Shown here: piece after piece, positions 12,657 to 24,749 of the stretch | How the letters are laid out: every line of letters starts with the position of its first letter | Numbering within the stretch: position 1 is the first letter of the stretch | NCBI GenBank assembly: GCA_009809945.1 | Contig: WTPW01000784.1 | Location: 51,487-115,486, forward strand | Length of the DNA stretch: 64,000 nucleotides | From: Gigaspora margarita | Taxonomy: Eukaryota; Glomeromycota; Glomeromycetes; Diversisporales; Gigasporaceae | Direction: 5' to 3' | Notes under the pieces: model-generated | What the model was told of the DNA's origin: nothing | The model's database searches: none | Seen by the model: the letters and a program-made list of their open reading frames with translations, nothing else | Made by a program: the position numbers and the translations under genes

Positions 12657-14763
12657 ATGCAAATGTCACAAAATAATTATCCCTATTCCACGTTTCCATC
12701 ATCTCGAAATGATAATTTAACACAAGTTAGAAATAAATTTAATACAACATTAAGTAATTTCGAACAAACCATTTCTAATATAAAAAACAAAGTGACAAAT
12801 ACTAAACGAGAAGCAAATTCTAATAAATATAGTGATTTTACAATTTGGCTAAATTCTTTTGAAAATTTTTTGTTAGAACTAGGAGAACAAATCGATAAAC
12901 TTAGTAAAAAAGTAATTTTTATTATGAAGATGATTACAACAAACTTAGTGGATGGATAAATGACTTTGTAACTATTTTTAGAAAGTATAATTTTCAACAA
13001 AAATGAAATTAATAATTTAAATCAAAGTATTTTAATAGCAAATAAAGAAATGGACGATCTTAAGAAAACTGTTGAAAATAATAACTTTGAATCTCATCAA
13101 AATACTAATTCTGAAAATCAACAAGAAAATATTGAACCTTATCAAAGTATCGAAACTATTAGACAACCAGATAATGTTAAAATCAATTACCTTTCTGAAA
13201 CACACCAAAATCAACCCACAATAACCAAGTTAAATCAGCTACTTGCTGAAGCTTGAAATTTCTTCCTAGTGCCGAACAAGTAGCGAATAATTATATTTCT
13301 AATAAAAAAGAAATTAATTTACCCGGTATTATTAACAAATTGAATATTCTTTCGACAAATTTTAATACAGAAAAGCAACAATTTTCTAATCTAAAAATTG
13401 CCAAACACATTCAATCTGATGAATTGTCAACAGGTATTGAAAATATTTATTTCAGAACAATTCAACAAGTAAATGATCTTAAAAATAATCTTAAGGATCT
13501 TGTCAACAATCTCAATTATAAAAGTAATAATGATGGAAAAATGACGCATACAACAGATTTATCGAATGCATGAAAAGATTTTTTTAGTGCAAAACAAGAT
13601 TTACTTGGACTAATTAATATCCCTGCTAATGAAAACCTAGGCACAGATAATAATACACAAAATGAAAATAATCGTAAGATGAATGCATGGAAAACGTATG
13701 TATGACGTGCTTACTAGACAAAACACGTATCCATTCGTACAAGAAAACTATGCCCAGCCTACTAGACAAAACACGTATCCATTAGGACAAGAAAACTATG
13801 GTCAGCCTACTAGACAAAACACGTATCTATTCGTACAAGAAAACTATGACCAGTCTACTCATAATCAACAAATAGAAGTACTACAAAATGCAAAATAATA
13901 CTCTCAAAGAGGAAGTTCAAAATTTAAAAAAACAATTGAAATAAAGAATAATAATGAAATTCCCAGAGAAAAATTCAAAATTCAGAAGATCAGAATCTTC
14001 AAATTCGAAAATTAATGAATGAGATTACTTCTTTATGAGCAGAAATCATTAAATATCAATCTGCTTTGGGTAATGCAACAAACTTTCATATTAGTGACAA
14101 TGACCCCAATAATGTTAGTCAATTGGCAAGAGACATTGAAGATTTGAAACATTTACTTGAAAATTTTTGCTCTTTTAAAAGATCTGATATTAATTATACA
14201 GATTTCGAAGAACTATTAAGTAAATATAGTTGCTCTTCTGCTAGAAAGAATCTCAGTAAAAATAAAAACTTAGTAAAGATATCTTGCATGTATGTAATCG
14301 AATTGGTCATTGAAAGTACAAATAATTATCTTAAAAACGAAGGTGAAATTGAGCAATTTCTAGAAACAAGTCAGGGTGAAAAAGAGCTATCTTTGGAAAC
14401 AATTTTGGTTTCTATAACAATAAAGTTATTAAACTGTATATAATCATTTTCAACACATCGTATTGGAACAGATGAAGTTACCAAATCTGCGGCTATAAAA
14501 TTACGCCAGCTAGTTTATGCTGTTCTTAGAAATTGAGGATTTTTAAAAACTCTTAATGAAGACGAACATCTATTTATCATAAAATTACGAAAAAGGTCGA
14601 ACTAGAATTTATGGAATGTCCAGTAGATGAAGATAAACTTGATAAAATAATGGTTGATATTTGTTATTTTCCTTTAATTGGAATTAATCTCGAAAATTAT
14701 GAAGAATATCAAGTAATAACTCGGGCATCAATTGTGCAAACTGATGTAAATTCAAATAATTGA
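12657..14763 (+). pseudogene. Decayed copy of the coiled-coil gene
   Basis: It is colinear with the gene at 22525-24749, from MQMSQNN-like N-terminus to the VITRASIVQTDV end. Several stops and frameshifts split it into short frames (12657-12959, 13050-13256, 13253-13573, 14066-14443). A section of roughly 170 nt near 14595 is missing where copy 2 encodes the FVVDDLNQYR region. Best-conserved part is the NVSQLARDIEDLKHLLENF segment. It carries a private three-unit 48-bp repeat. It lies divergent from the intact Hsp70 gene, as copy 2 does from the Hsp70 relic. Confidence 0.85.
13713..13856 (+). repeat. 48-bp tandem repeat, three units
   Basis: Units 13713-13760, 13761-13808 and 13809-13856 each read TRQNTYPFVQENY-like in one frame (16 residues per unit). 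Copy 2 of the gene has only a single related segment, so the repeat expanded after duplication or in an ancestor of this copy. Confidence 0.9.
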
Positions 14764-16347
14764 GTTGTTTTTTAATCCCTAGTTATGATTTTGCCTTTTT
14801 TTTTGTATAAATTGAATTATATTCATAGAATTTTTCATATTACCACATTATTTCAAATCAATTAAATTTCGCTTTCATAATAAGGTAGAAACCTGGAACG
14901 GATTGGCCAATAAATTGTATTCAAATTTCTTACAATTTAAAATTCTTAACAGCATACTATTTATAATTGATATATGATTGTCATTGTAATTAGAATTACA
15001 ATACTATGACATATACTAAATTAATTATGCATAAAATCTTAATGCATTGAAAATTGTAAATTGTTGCAGTAAATTTTATCATGATGATGTGTATTGCTAT
15101 AATGCTGTTTCTATAATTTGTATTGCAATATTGGTATATTGCTATAATGTTTATTCGCATTCTATTAAATTATTAACTTTATCAAATAACTAGTGCGAGA
15201 ATTTGCAACCCATCAATATTTTTGGCATTTTTATTGTCATACGTATTAGTGAGTCACTAAAAAAATTTTCCCACAGAACTTTTGTGTTTAATTAATGATC
15301 TCTAACGGGCCATTCAGCAATGTTGAGCAATGAAATGAAACATTAAAATACAATTACCGGTAACTCTCTTTCAATAAGTTCCTTGTTAATGGTCTCTGAA
15401 TGCTGAATTCTAAATTTTCAACATTATATTTCAAAGTTTCACCAGTCCATATGAATATAATTTTTTTATATTTTTAATGAACTTTTTTCCTGTCAAGTCA
15501 TTAATTCATTATAAAAAGGTTGAATTAAAATTAATTTTTAGTCTTGCAATGCATGGAATCTGAAGCCAGAAATATAGTTATTGCTAATTTTTTGTGTTAG
15601 TTACAACTAATAATGGGATTACAGATGCTAAAGTTCAAATTTCACATGCAATGATCTGTCTAAAAAAATTTGATTCCTTAGGCCACGTAAAGTTAATTCG
15701 TTTCGCGGGTCAGTTTTTTTTTTTTAATCTACTTTAAGTTAATGTGCTTATGTTCTAATTTTTTGGTTTGCACAACATGAAATCAGAAATTTTGGAATTA
15801 GTTTTCGGATCTATAGAGAAATTCCGGAAAATTAAAGTCACCATCGGGACACCGGAGAAAAATTAAATAGCAAAAAATGGAATAATTGCCACAATTGAAA
15901 TTTAAAAAAATTTTTTTTTTGGCAAAACGAAAAATTAACTTTGTGTGGCCTTATAATTATTGAATACAATAAATAAGTATCACCTATTTTTAACATTGGT
16001 AGTTGTTGTATAATTTTAGATGAACTCCTGTACTTGGTAAAGGAAATGCTTATCGATAACGGAACGAAAGGTGCAAAGGAAGATCAGGAATAAATTTCAA
16101 ATGAGTCACGAGAGCAAATGCTTGGATATTATATTATCAGGTATAACAGGTACCGTATCATAACAATAGATTTTGCAGGCTTTACTTATTGCTTGATATT
16201 CAGTTTGTTAGTGTTAGTGAAATTTAAATTCTAACTTAGGGAGGTTGACTGTACTTGAAATAAGTTATTGTTATAAAGAATCGTATTAAAAACTTTTAAA
16301 TTTAGCTAATAACAAATAATGACAATAGTAATATGTATACATTGTTG
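14764..16347. other. Duplicated 3' flank of the coiled-coil gene
   Basis: Aligns closely with 24750-26180: shared stretches include AATCCCTAGTTATGATTTTG, CTTAGTCTTGCAATGCATGG-like and ATGCTTATCGATAACGG. No gene was recognised. It contains a PIF/Harbinger-type MITE. Confidence 0.7.
15681..15950. mobile_element. PIF/Harbinger-type MITE, 270 bp
   Basis: The left end GGCCACGTAAAGTTAATTCG pairs with the right end ATTAACTTTGTGTGGCC. TTA flanks both sides (15678-15680, 15951-15953), the 3-bp target duplication of PIF/Harbinger. A related, less regular segment lies at 25.77-26.01 kb in the duplicated flank, and another family member at 57404-57768. Confidence 0.75.
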
Positions 16348-16355
16348 AACTGGTC

Positions 16356-17172
16356 CAGTTCCAATTATTTTCCACACAAACTTTCCCGACAATTCATTTG
16401 CCCGCCAAACCTTTTATGGACATATCACTTTCCTGACAATACCTTTTTTTGGACAGTATTAGATTCCCGGCATATTAGTTTCCCGACATATCACTTTTCT
16501 GACTATATCCATTTCCCGACAGTATTCTTTTCCCAACAGTATTCTTTTCCCTACAGTATTCTTTTCCCGGCAGTATTCTTTCCCGAAAATATTCATTCCT
16601 GACAGGTCTCTTTCCCGGCAGTACCCTTTCCTGACAAAAACCTTTCCTGACAGTACCCTTTCCTAACAGTACTCTTTCCCGACAGTACTCTGTCCGACAG
16701 TATCTTTCCTGAATAGTTAGGGTTAGGGTGAGCGCTAATATTGTCCTTTTTCATGTTAGGGTTGGTATAGGTTATAAATAAAAATTTTTAGATTGCATAA
16801 TTTTTATGCACCTGAGGAAAAGATACTGTCGGGAAAAGATACTGTTGGGAAAAGGTACTGTCAGGAAAGAGTACTGTCAGGAAAAGATACTGTCGGAAAA
16901 AGATACTGTCGGGAAAAGATACTGTCAGGAAAGATACTATCAGGAAAAGATACTGTTGGGAAAAAAATACTGTAGAGAAAATAATACTGTCAGGAAAATA
17001 ATACTGTCAGGAAATAGATATATAAGGAAAGAGATATGTCAGGAAACTAATATGTCAGGAATCTAATACTGTCCAAAAAAAGGTATTGTCAGGAAAGTGA
17101 TATGTCCGAAAAAGGTTTGGCGGGAAAATGAATTGTTGGGAAAGTTTGTATCAGGAAAATAATATAAACCCA
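16356..17172. mobile_element. hAT-type element with minisatellite arms, 817 bp
   Basis: The ends CAGTTCCAATTATTTTCC and GGAAAATAATATAAACCCA are imperfect inverted repeats. Perfect 8-bp duplications AACTGGTC flank it (16348-16355, 17173-17180). The arms consist of a roughly 16-bp word (TTCCCGACAGTATTCTT-like) repeated many times on the left and as its complement on the right, around a short unique centre (16716-16800). A related locus at 27068-27171 (minus) lacks the insertion and has a single AACTGGTC. Long open frames here (KDTVGKRYC-like repeats) are artefacts of the minisatellite. Confidence 0.9.
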
Positions 17173-17180
17173 AACTGGTC

Positions 17181-17898
17181 TAGTATTAGAATTTCAAACA
17201 TTATAAATAATACTATCAAAGTTAATTTGCTAAATGCAAAACTTTTAAATGCAATGGTTCCAAATATTTGTGTTTGGATGTTGACAATATCAAGAACAAT
17301 TAAATTATTAGGCAGCTTACTATAATATGCATAACAAATAACTATATACTATTACACTTAACTATAATTTTTTTTATAAATGTTTTAAATTAAATCATTC
17401 TTACAGAAAAGCAAGTCAACACAAATAAGCAATTAATCGCTTTATATTTTGATTAAAGTAATTTAATAAAAAAAATTAAATCGCTAATTGATATGAATTA
17501 TAAATAAATAGCTTTAAATGTTCGAGTTGACAGGTCAAATTAGCACTATTAAAAGCAAGTCATGGGAAATAGCTTATTTCAATAGTTATATTAATAAATG
17601 AACATTATATTCATAACCAAATGAACTCAAATTAATATTAATAAGAAGTTACTTATCAATTAAATGTGCATAAATAAGAAAATTAATAAAAAGCAAATGT
17701 ATTATTTCAATAATAAGGCATCATTGTACTAAATTGTTATATTAACTAAATGTATAAAAAATTTTATGTTAGAGTTAATAAATAAATAAAGCTATATTTA
17801 TTATTAAATTAATTCGAATAAAGATTTAAGTTGTTCTCAAGTACATAAATTAACAGTGGAGCTCAATTTTAATTAGTAAAAATAGTTTAGCTATAAAT
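17181..17898. other. AT-rich sequence without recognised features
   Basis: The first ~35 bp belong to the target-site repeat shared with 27068-27171. The rest shows no coding potential or terminal repeats. Confidence 0.6.
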
Positions 17899-17906
17899 GG
17901 TCTTAT

Positions 17907-19176
17907 TAGTGCTCTGCAGACCTGAACTAATACCTGAACTCAAACCTGAACCCGCTTATTCGGGTCAATTTCAGTTTTACGATTTTTAGACCGAGCGATT
18001 CTGGGTCTTAGTTATGGGTACCTGATTAACTCGCATAAAACCGCATATATTAATCACCTGACCTTGAAGGAATAGAATATTAATAGATAATCAGAAATTC
18101 AGAAATTCAAGAAATTCTTTACACTTTAATCATATTTCATTTCGCTCATAAAATGTTGACAGTTACTTTACATTACAACCAAAAATGATAGATCCATTTT
18201 TTCATCCTTTAGCAAATACAGTACTGGTGAACTTTATAAAATAGTAAAAGTTACAACTAATCCTATTGAAGACAAAGAACCAAACCTGCCATTTCGCCCA
18301 TTTTTTCATATATATATACATGTATATATTTGTCATTATTTTTTCTTATTAAAACACATCATATAATCATACTTACCTACCTTTTGCATTTTATACATAT
18401 AAGCTTTCCTAGTTTTTGGTTTTTTTAAACATACTGAAATTTTTTGATTTTCTTGTTTGTATATAGAATGGTTAACACAAATACTAGTGATGGGCAATTT
18501 GCAGTTTTTCCAAAAATCCCGCATGGGATGTGGGATTCCGTGTGTGATCTGTGTGTGATTCGCAGGATAGTTTACTAAAATTATGTAAATTTTGGCTGTA
18601 ATTATGGTATTGGCCTGAATTATCCCACGCATCACATGATGGATCACACGCAGGATCCCGTGTGATGCCTGTCACTAACAAATACACATTCTTCCTTTAG
18701 CATGGCAAACATTACAAATTTCATAGGCAAAATCTATATAGATGTCTTTTTCCTATTAGATGATGGTATTTATATGATTAATGCAAAGCATTATAGCAAT
18801 TTATCATTAAAGCCCTGGGGACTGAAATCAAAATAGATGAACATAAGACACTTTATTATTTTCAAATTTGGCTAATATCAAAAATGCATTTTATTGGCTT
18901 TAATTATATCTTTTTTTTTATTCTTACTTTGGCATTTGAATATTTGGTATAAGCAATAAAGATTTATAAGACTTGAGCTTTATTATAATCTTAGATTGGG
19001 TGTAAAAATTACTTGCAAATTATTTTCATAGAATTTGATGTGCAATAATCAGGTCCCAGTTTGGATTTGGGTTTTGATAATATAGTTCCAGATCTGAGTA
19101 CTGAATTGAACCAAGTTTTTAATTTGAGTCTGGTTTTGCACAAAACCTGAACTGAACCAGACTGTGTGGAACACTA
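17907..19176. mobile_element. hAT element, 1.27 kb, with a nested hAT MITE
   Basis: The ends TAGTGCTCTGCA and TGTGTGGAACACTA form imperfect inverted repeats. The 8-bp duplications are GGTCTTAT (17899-17906) and GGTTTTAT (19177-19184), one mismatch. The word AACCTGAAC and variants are clustered inside both ends. No transposase was recognised. Confidence 0.85.
18485..18677. mobile_element. hAT MITE, 193 bp, nested
   Basis: The ends TAGTGATGGGCA and TGCCTGTCACTA are inverted repeats, with perfect 8-bp duplications ACAAATAC (18477-18484, 18678-18685). Subterminal words are TGTGTGATC-like in both orientations. It shares its first 12 bp with the element at 36626-39044, so both are likely moved by the same type of transposase. 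Confidence 0.93.
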
Positions 19177-19427
19177 GGTTTTATAATTGTAATAAAGAAA
19201 TGTTGGGATAAACTTTTTTTATCATGTTGTACTGATTAGCTAAAATTTAATATTTGTATTTGTGCTAATCATAATGCAAATCACATATGAAAATCACTAT
19301 AGGTGAAATGTGGCATGCTTCCATCTAGTAAATTTTCCTTACTGTGTTAATGATATATGTCTACTAATTGAAAGTTATAGAGCTTGTTGAGATGCATTTA
19401 ACATGGTTAGATCATCCAAATCAGCCC

Positions 19428-19556
19428 AGTGAATGGTGAGATATAGTCAAAAAACTATTGGATGACTATATAAAATCTCTATATAAACAATGTTTGTTTA
19501 TATAGAGATTTTATATAGTCATCCAATCATTTTTTGACAATATTTCGCCATCCACT
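19428..19556. repeat. Palindromic MITE-like hairpin, about 63-bp arms
   Basis: The arms start AGTGAATGG and end CCATCCACT, and meet at TTATATAGAGATTTTATATA around a 3-nt centre. Near-perfect pairing; no convincing target duplication. Confidence 0.8.
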
Positions 19557-21189
19557 TATTTATTAAATGAAATAAAACTGTTCTAATCCACAAATAAGTA
19601 ATGAATTTTTTTCTTTTGCTAACATAGCCAATCAAATATCCAGCTATCACAAGTTCAAAATAGAATAGAACTACCAAAAATAAAAAATCAAGATAATACC
19701 TATAAAGTGATAAAAGAATACTTAATACACATTTGATTTAGTTTGTGTTGAATCATAGTCATTTATTCTATCATGATTTATTGTGAAATTTTGCTATAAA
19801 ACTTGCTATCATAATAGAGTTATGAACTCTACAATACTATGATTTACTATAAACAATTTTTTTTTGCAAACATATGACAATTCTGGTTCACATTATGCAG
19901 TTAAGATTGAATTAGTTTTTGCATAGAAATTACTATCATGTTTGCTGAAAAAAATTTGGTTGCAAAACTTACTGACTATGTATTGCAGTAACAGTTGAAA
20001 ATATAGTCATAAATTCTATTAGGAATTACTGTAAAAAATTTGCAAAAATACAGTATTAAATGTCAGGTTTTTTACAGGTCAGATAAAGTGATAATCATTA
20101 ATTGTCAAAGATCAGATAAAATGTTTGTGGAGAAATAATTTGTTGATCTTTTCATAAATATGACTTTGTATTTCATCAAAAAAAAAATCTGTTTTTCATT
20201 ATCATATTTTAATTTAATTATTTTAAAATAACAGAAAAAGGTAGAATCAGGATCACAATCTAGTAAAACTCACTATGTAAATCAAATCAATTTTATTAAA
20301 GCAATTACTCCACCAATGATAGCAACTTTGGTTCCGTTTTTTGTCTTTCTCATCAATTTCCTTTGATTACAATTTTTTTTTATTAATGAATTGCTAACTT
20401 GTAATAACTTGCTTTATTAGCCTTGTCATATTTTAATTATTAATTAAAAAATTCACATGTTTATCCGCCTTGTAAACTGAAAAGTGATCGAATTGGTTAT
20501 CTAATTATTACTGCTGAAGCTTCAACTTCAGATGCATAATCTTCTCTTTTAATGATTATACCAAATTAAATTTTTGTTGTAACAGCAACAGAATCAATTT
20601 ATCGAATCATTAGCGAAAGTTGCTTTTTTTAAAAAAAAAGGATTTGCTGTATTTATTATATTCGTATCAAGGTATCATTATTTATTTTATAAAATTTGAG
20701 CATTAACAATAAAAAGGTTGTTTTTTTGGATCGAATAGAATTTTGGTGAGAATTCAATGCTTGAGCGACCTTTATCAATGACAAATTTTTGACGAAAAAA
20801 TGTGGTTGTATCTCACTGATTTGTTAATCGCAATGGAACTCACTTAATTCATTTATTCGTTTCCGACTAATTAAAATTTTACTTCCGATCCTTTGAGTGA
20901 GGTGCTTGTGGGCACCGTAAATTAGAACAAAAAAAGAAATTAATAAGTAAAATATATTGTTTAAATACATCAAATAATACTAAAAGACAGAGTATAAAAT
21001 CTATGTATACATTGTAACATGTGTACAAAATTTTTTTTACATGCACAATTTTAAAATTTAATGTATATTATTGTGCACAAAAGTTATCCTAAATTAATGT
21101 ATAGATATATAAATACTCTTATATGCATATATGTACAAAAATTTGTCACTACTATAAGAGATTATTATATATTATAAATGTATTAGCAA
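19557..21189. other. AT-rich intergenic sequence, nothing recognised
   Basis: No open frame, terminal repeat or RNA gene could be supported. Confidence 0.6.
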
Positions 21190-21412
21190 CGAGAATTAAA
21201 TGATTAATTTTAGTTAACACTGAGATTTTAGAATTATTAAGAAATATTCTAAAATCTAGAAATAAATAAATGAATAAAATCGATTAATTACACAAAATAG
21301 GCGTTAATCTATAAAATGATTTTCAATCGTTCATTTATTATGCCAGCGACACGCGAATATCTGCTGGGACTTCATCAATTGATACACACCTTTCAACATA
21401 AACAAATTCCAT
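21190..21412 (-). pseudogene. Relic of the Hsp70 5' end (copy 2)
   Basis: Reading from the ATG at 21412 on the minus strand gives MEFVYVERCVSIDEVPADIR before a stop, matching exon 1 of the intact gene. The following intron 1 and exon 2 region is still alignable (GATTAATTACACAAAATAG), but the GIDLGTT coding part is lost. Nothing of the later exons remains. Its position relative to the coiled-coil gene mirrors copy 1. Confidence 0.85.
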
Positions 21413-21951
21413 CATTAAGTCAGATTATTGATACGTAATTAATAAAAGAAGTAGATATTCCCGCAGGATCAAATTTAAAAATAGGTAGAATCGAGATTGA
21501 AAAAAAAAACCGAAAAGTAATTTATAAAACTAGGGAAACCTAAAAAATATTTGACCAAAACAAAGTTGATTTTCATTTCAAAGTTCATATTGTTTATCCA
21601 TTTTTTGTCATACAAAGTTAGTACAAAAGAAAATCAAATAAATTGTACCGTTTGATTTTTCCTAATATGTTAAGTCAAATGATATTAAAGTTATCCAATG
21701 AATCTTAAATTATCGAAATTTTAAATTATATATATATATATTTTTAACAAATTGAATTGCACAAAATTGAATGTTTTTTTGTAGAATTTAGTGATGCAGG
21801 AGAATTAAATCTATTTGTGTAGAATTAATTCTACTACTGGTTGATAATTCTTGTGGACCTGTAGAATTTACATCAATTCTATAAGTAACCTTCATTTCGA
21901 AGCATTGTTTTGATAACATACTTGTTATATGAGGAGATGCATAAAATAATT

Positions 21952-22176
21952 GTCGCAGCTGATGCTGAAAACGGCTGATGCTGAAATTTGGGGTCGCGAT
22001 TTGAAAATATATGCCCTGCTAAAATTCACATATACTCTTTAATAATCAATTCTAACCCTAAACCCTAACCCCACCAAAAAAAAAAACTGACAAAATTACC
22101 CCCAAAAATTTTTAAAAAATTTGTATCAAAATAGGTCGAAATTTCAGCATCAGCCGTTTTCAGCATCAGCTGCAAC
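21952..22176. mobile_element. MITE of the GCTGATGCTGAAA family, 225 bp
   Basis: The ends GTCGCAGCTGATGCTGAAAA and TTTTCAGCATCAGCTGCAAC are inverted repeats. Each terminal repeat includes a second GCTGATGCTGAAATTT copy. The flanks carry a 7-bp direct repeat AATAATT (21945-21951, 22177-22183). Relatives lie at 47527-47738 and 34746/39815. The superfamily is unclear because a 7-bp duplication is not typical of hAT or MULE. Confidence 0.8.
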
Positions 22177-22269
22177 AATAATTTCCCTGTATCACCATTT
22201 CTTTATGTTTCTTCTAAATTGAATTTTCTTTTGTACTAAGTTAGTAACCAATTAAAAATAATAATTTAT

Positions 22270-22440
22270 TTAACAAATACGAAGATCATTTTCCATTTTA
22301 AATGGCGTATTACTTTCTTAAAATTGAAGAATTTTTTAATTTGCATCGCTTTAAGGAGAAAAAAAGTCTATAACCTAATAATAATAATAATATTTTACTT
22401 GACAAATACGTAGAAATTTAAATTATAAATTTTGCATAAC
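22270..22440. repeat. Single unit of the 165-bp spacer repeat
   Basis: Contains TACTTTCTTAAAATTGAAG, TTTGCATCGCTTTAAGGAG and AAGTCTATAACCTAATAATAATA, in the order seen in the tandem array at 7140-8340. It is immediately upstream of the coiled-coil gene and may include its promoter; a TATATATATACATATC stretch follows at about 22459. Confidence 0.7.
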
Positions 22441-22524
22441 GATATATCGATATCTGTTATATATATACATATCTATATCTATATCTATTAAACCACTTCA
22501 AAATAAGATTTTAGTGCTGATAAA

Positions 22525-24749
22525 ATGCAAATATCTCAAAATGGTGCTTACAATCCTTCAATTCCATCATGTCGAAATTACGATTTAACACAAGTTAGAA
22601 ATAAGTTTAATGAAATTTTAAGTAATTTTAGGCATAACATCCATGAAATAAAAAATCAAGTGACAATCGCTAAACCAAAAGTAAATTCTGTTAAACATAA
22701 GAACTTTACAATTTGGCTAGATTCTTTTGAAAATTTTTTGTCAGAACTAGAAGATCAAATCATGAAAATTATTATTGATGTTGGCTACGAAATTGATTGC
22801 AGCAAAATTAATGAATGGATAAATAACTTTGTAACAACTCTTTTAGAAAAAGAATTACCCCAAAATATTACCAATAACTTAGAGTATGATTTTCAACATA
22901 ATCTTAATAATAATTTAAATCAAAGTATTTCACAAACAAAGAATGTAATGAATGATCTTAAGAAAAACATTGAAAATAATAACGTTGAATCTTCTCGCAA
23001 TATTAATTCTGAAAATCAGAAAGAAAATATTGAGCCTTGTCAAAGCATTGAATCTGTTAGACAACTAGATAATTTTGAAAATAATCTCCGTTTTGAAAAC
23101 CAACAAAATCAATTTACAAGATAAGTATAAATCAGTCATTTGTTGATATATTAAAGAATTTTGAAAATTTTCTTCTTCAAATTGAACAAGCAAAAACTTT
23201 TATTCCTGAAAAAAATCGATCAATTAATTTCGACTACATCATTAATCAGTTGGATATTCTTTTGAACAAGTTTAATACAGAGAAACAACGATTTTTTTCT
23301 AATCTAAAAACTGCTGATCAAATCCAGTTTAACAAATGGTCAGTACGTATCGAAAACATTTATTCTAATACAATTCAACAAGTAAATTTTCTTAAAGATA
23401 ATATTATAATTCTTTACAATAATTACTCTTATGAAATAAGTAAATCGCAGAATACTAATAATGTAGAAATTGTTGCATATAATCAGTTTATTGAATACAC
23501 GGGAGATTTTATGAATCAGTTTTCTATTTCAATGAGAGAATTACATAACCTAATTATTCTCCTTGCTAATGAAAACCATGGCATAGATAATGATGAAAAT
23601 AATCTTAAGATGAAATCTTCAGAAAAAATTATTTTTGATATACTTCCTAGAAGAAACATGTATTCAGATGGACAAGAAAAAAACTATGAGCAACTTACTT
23701 ATAATCAACAAATAGAGCTACAAATTGAAAATGAAACTCTCAAAAAGAAAGTCCAAAATTTAGAACAACTACAAAATGTAAATGTAAATCTCAGAGAGAA
23801 ATTAAAATCAACGTATTCTCGAATTCATGATTTGGAGAATGAGAATAAATCCTTAAGAAAAGAAGCCGCCAAATATCAATTTGCTTTGAATTATGCAAAA
23901 AACTTTCGCATTAGTGAAAATAACCCTAATAATATTAGTCAGTTGACAAGAGACATCGAAGATTTAAAACATCTACTTGAAAATTTTTGCTCATTAAAAA
24001 AAGTTAATATTAATTATACAGCCTTCAAGGATCTTTTGAAAAAATATGACTGTTCGTCTGCTGGTGATAAACCTAGTAGAACCTTACTTAAAGGTATCTT
24101 ACAACGTCATATTATTGATATGGTCATTGAATATGCAAATAAATATCTCAAAATCGACGATGAAAATGAGAAATTTCTGAAAACAAATGAGAATCAAAAA
24201 GAACAAGCTCTGGAAACAGTTTTGATTTCAACAACAAAAAAATTATTAAAATATATAGATTTATTTTCAACAAAACGCATTGGAAAAGATGAAGTCACTA
24301 AATCTGCGCCTATAAAATTACGCCAGCTAGTTTATTCTGTTCTTAGAAACCGAGGATTTTCAGAAACTCTTAATGAAGGTGAACATCAATTCATCATAGA
24401 ATTACGAGATTTCGTTGTAGATGACCTTAATCAATATCGTACAATAAAATATCCACAGAAAAATGATGAAATTAAATCTACGGCTACCGAACTGATCTGT
24501 CAAATTATTTCGATTTTCTGTTTCCGCCGGTATGTTCAAGAACCAATTGTTGAGTATAAATGGTTTAAAAATTCTGACAAGGTCGAACTTAAATTTATGG
24601 AGTGTTCATTATGGGAAGATGAACTTGATAAAATAATGGTTGATATTTGTCATTTTCCTTTATTTGGAACTAATCTTGAACTTGAAAAATGTCAAGTAAT
24701 CACCCGTGCATCGGTTGTACAAACTGATGTATATTCAAAATTTGAGTAA
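22525..24749 (+). CDS. Unrecognised coiled-coil protein, about 740 residues, one frame break
   Basis: I do not recognise the family. Two long frames, 22525-23124 (199 residues) and one read from about 23124 to 24749 (541 residues), are joined by an apparent single-base loss near 23121; alignment with copy 1 supports one ancestral frame. No plausible intron explains the shift, so it is a recent mutation or a sequencing error. The N-terminus (MQISQNGAY) has no signal peptide. Polar, Asn/Gln-rich sequence follows. A coiled coil lies at about residues 400-450 (LQIENETLKKKVQNLEQL, LENENKSLRKE). The C-terminal 270 residues look globular (DIEDLKHLLENF, IKLRQLVYSVLRNRGF, VITRASVVQTDV). No membrane segment. 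It is the best-preserved of three copies. Confidence 0.75.

Noticed and set aside
16720-16760. TTAGGGTTAGGG-like sequence as a telomere remnant
   Set aside because: Only two or three degenerate units, and similar stretches occur in several dispersed repeats (11.3, 57.1, 57.4 kb).
16793-17066. Open frames of KDTVGKRYC-type repeats, CRISPR-like spacing
   Set aside because: The repeat is a degenerate minisatellite forming the arms of a hAT-type element with matching inverted copies at 16.36-16.71 kb; there are no conserved repeats with unique spacers.
18336-18687. Two overlapping minus-strand open frames of 103 and 67 codons
   Set aside because: They read through a hAT MITE and its duplication; composition follows the TGTGTGATC word rather than a protein.
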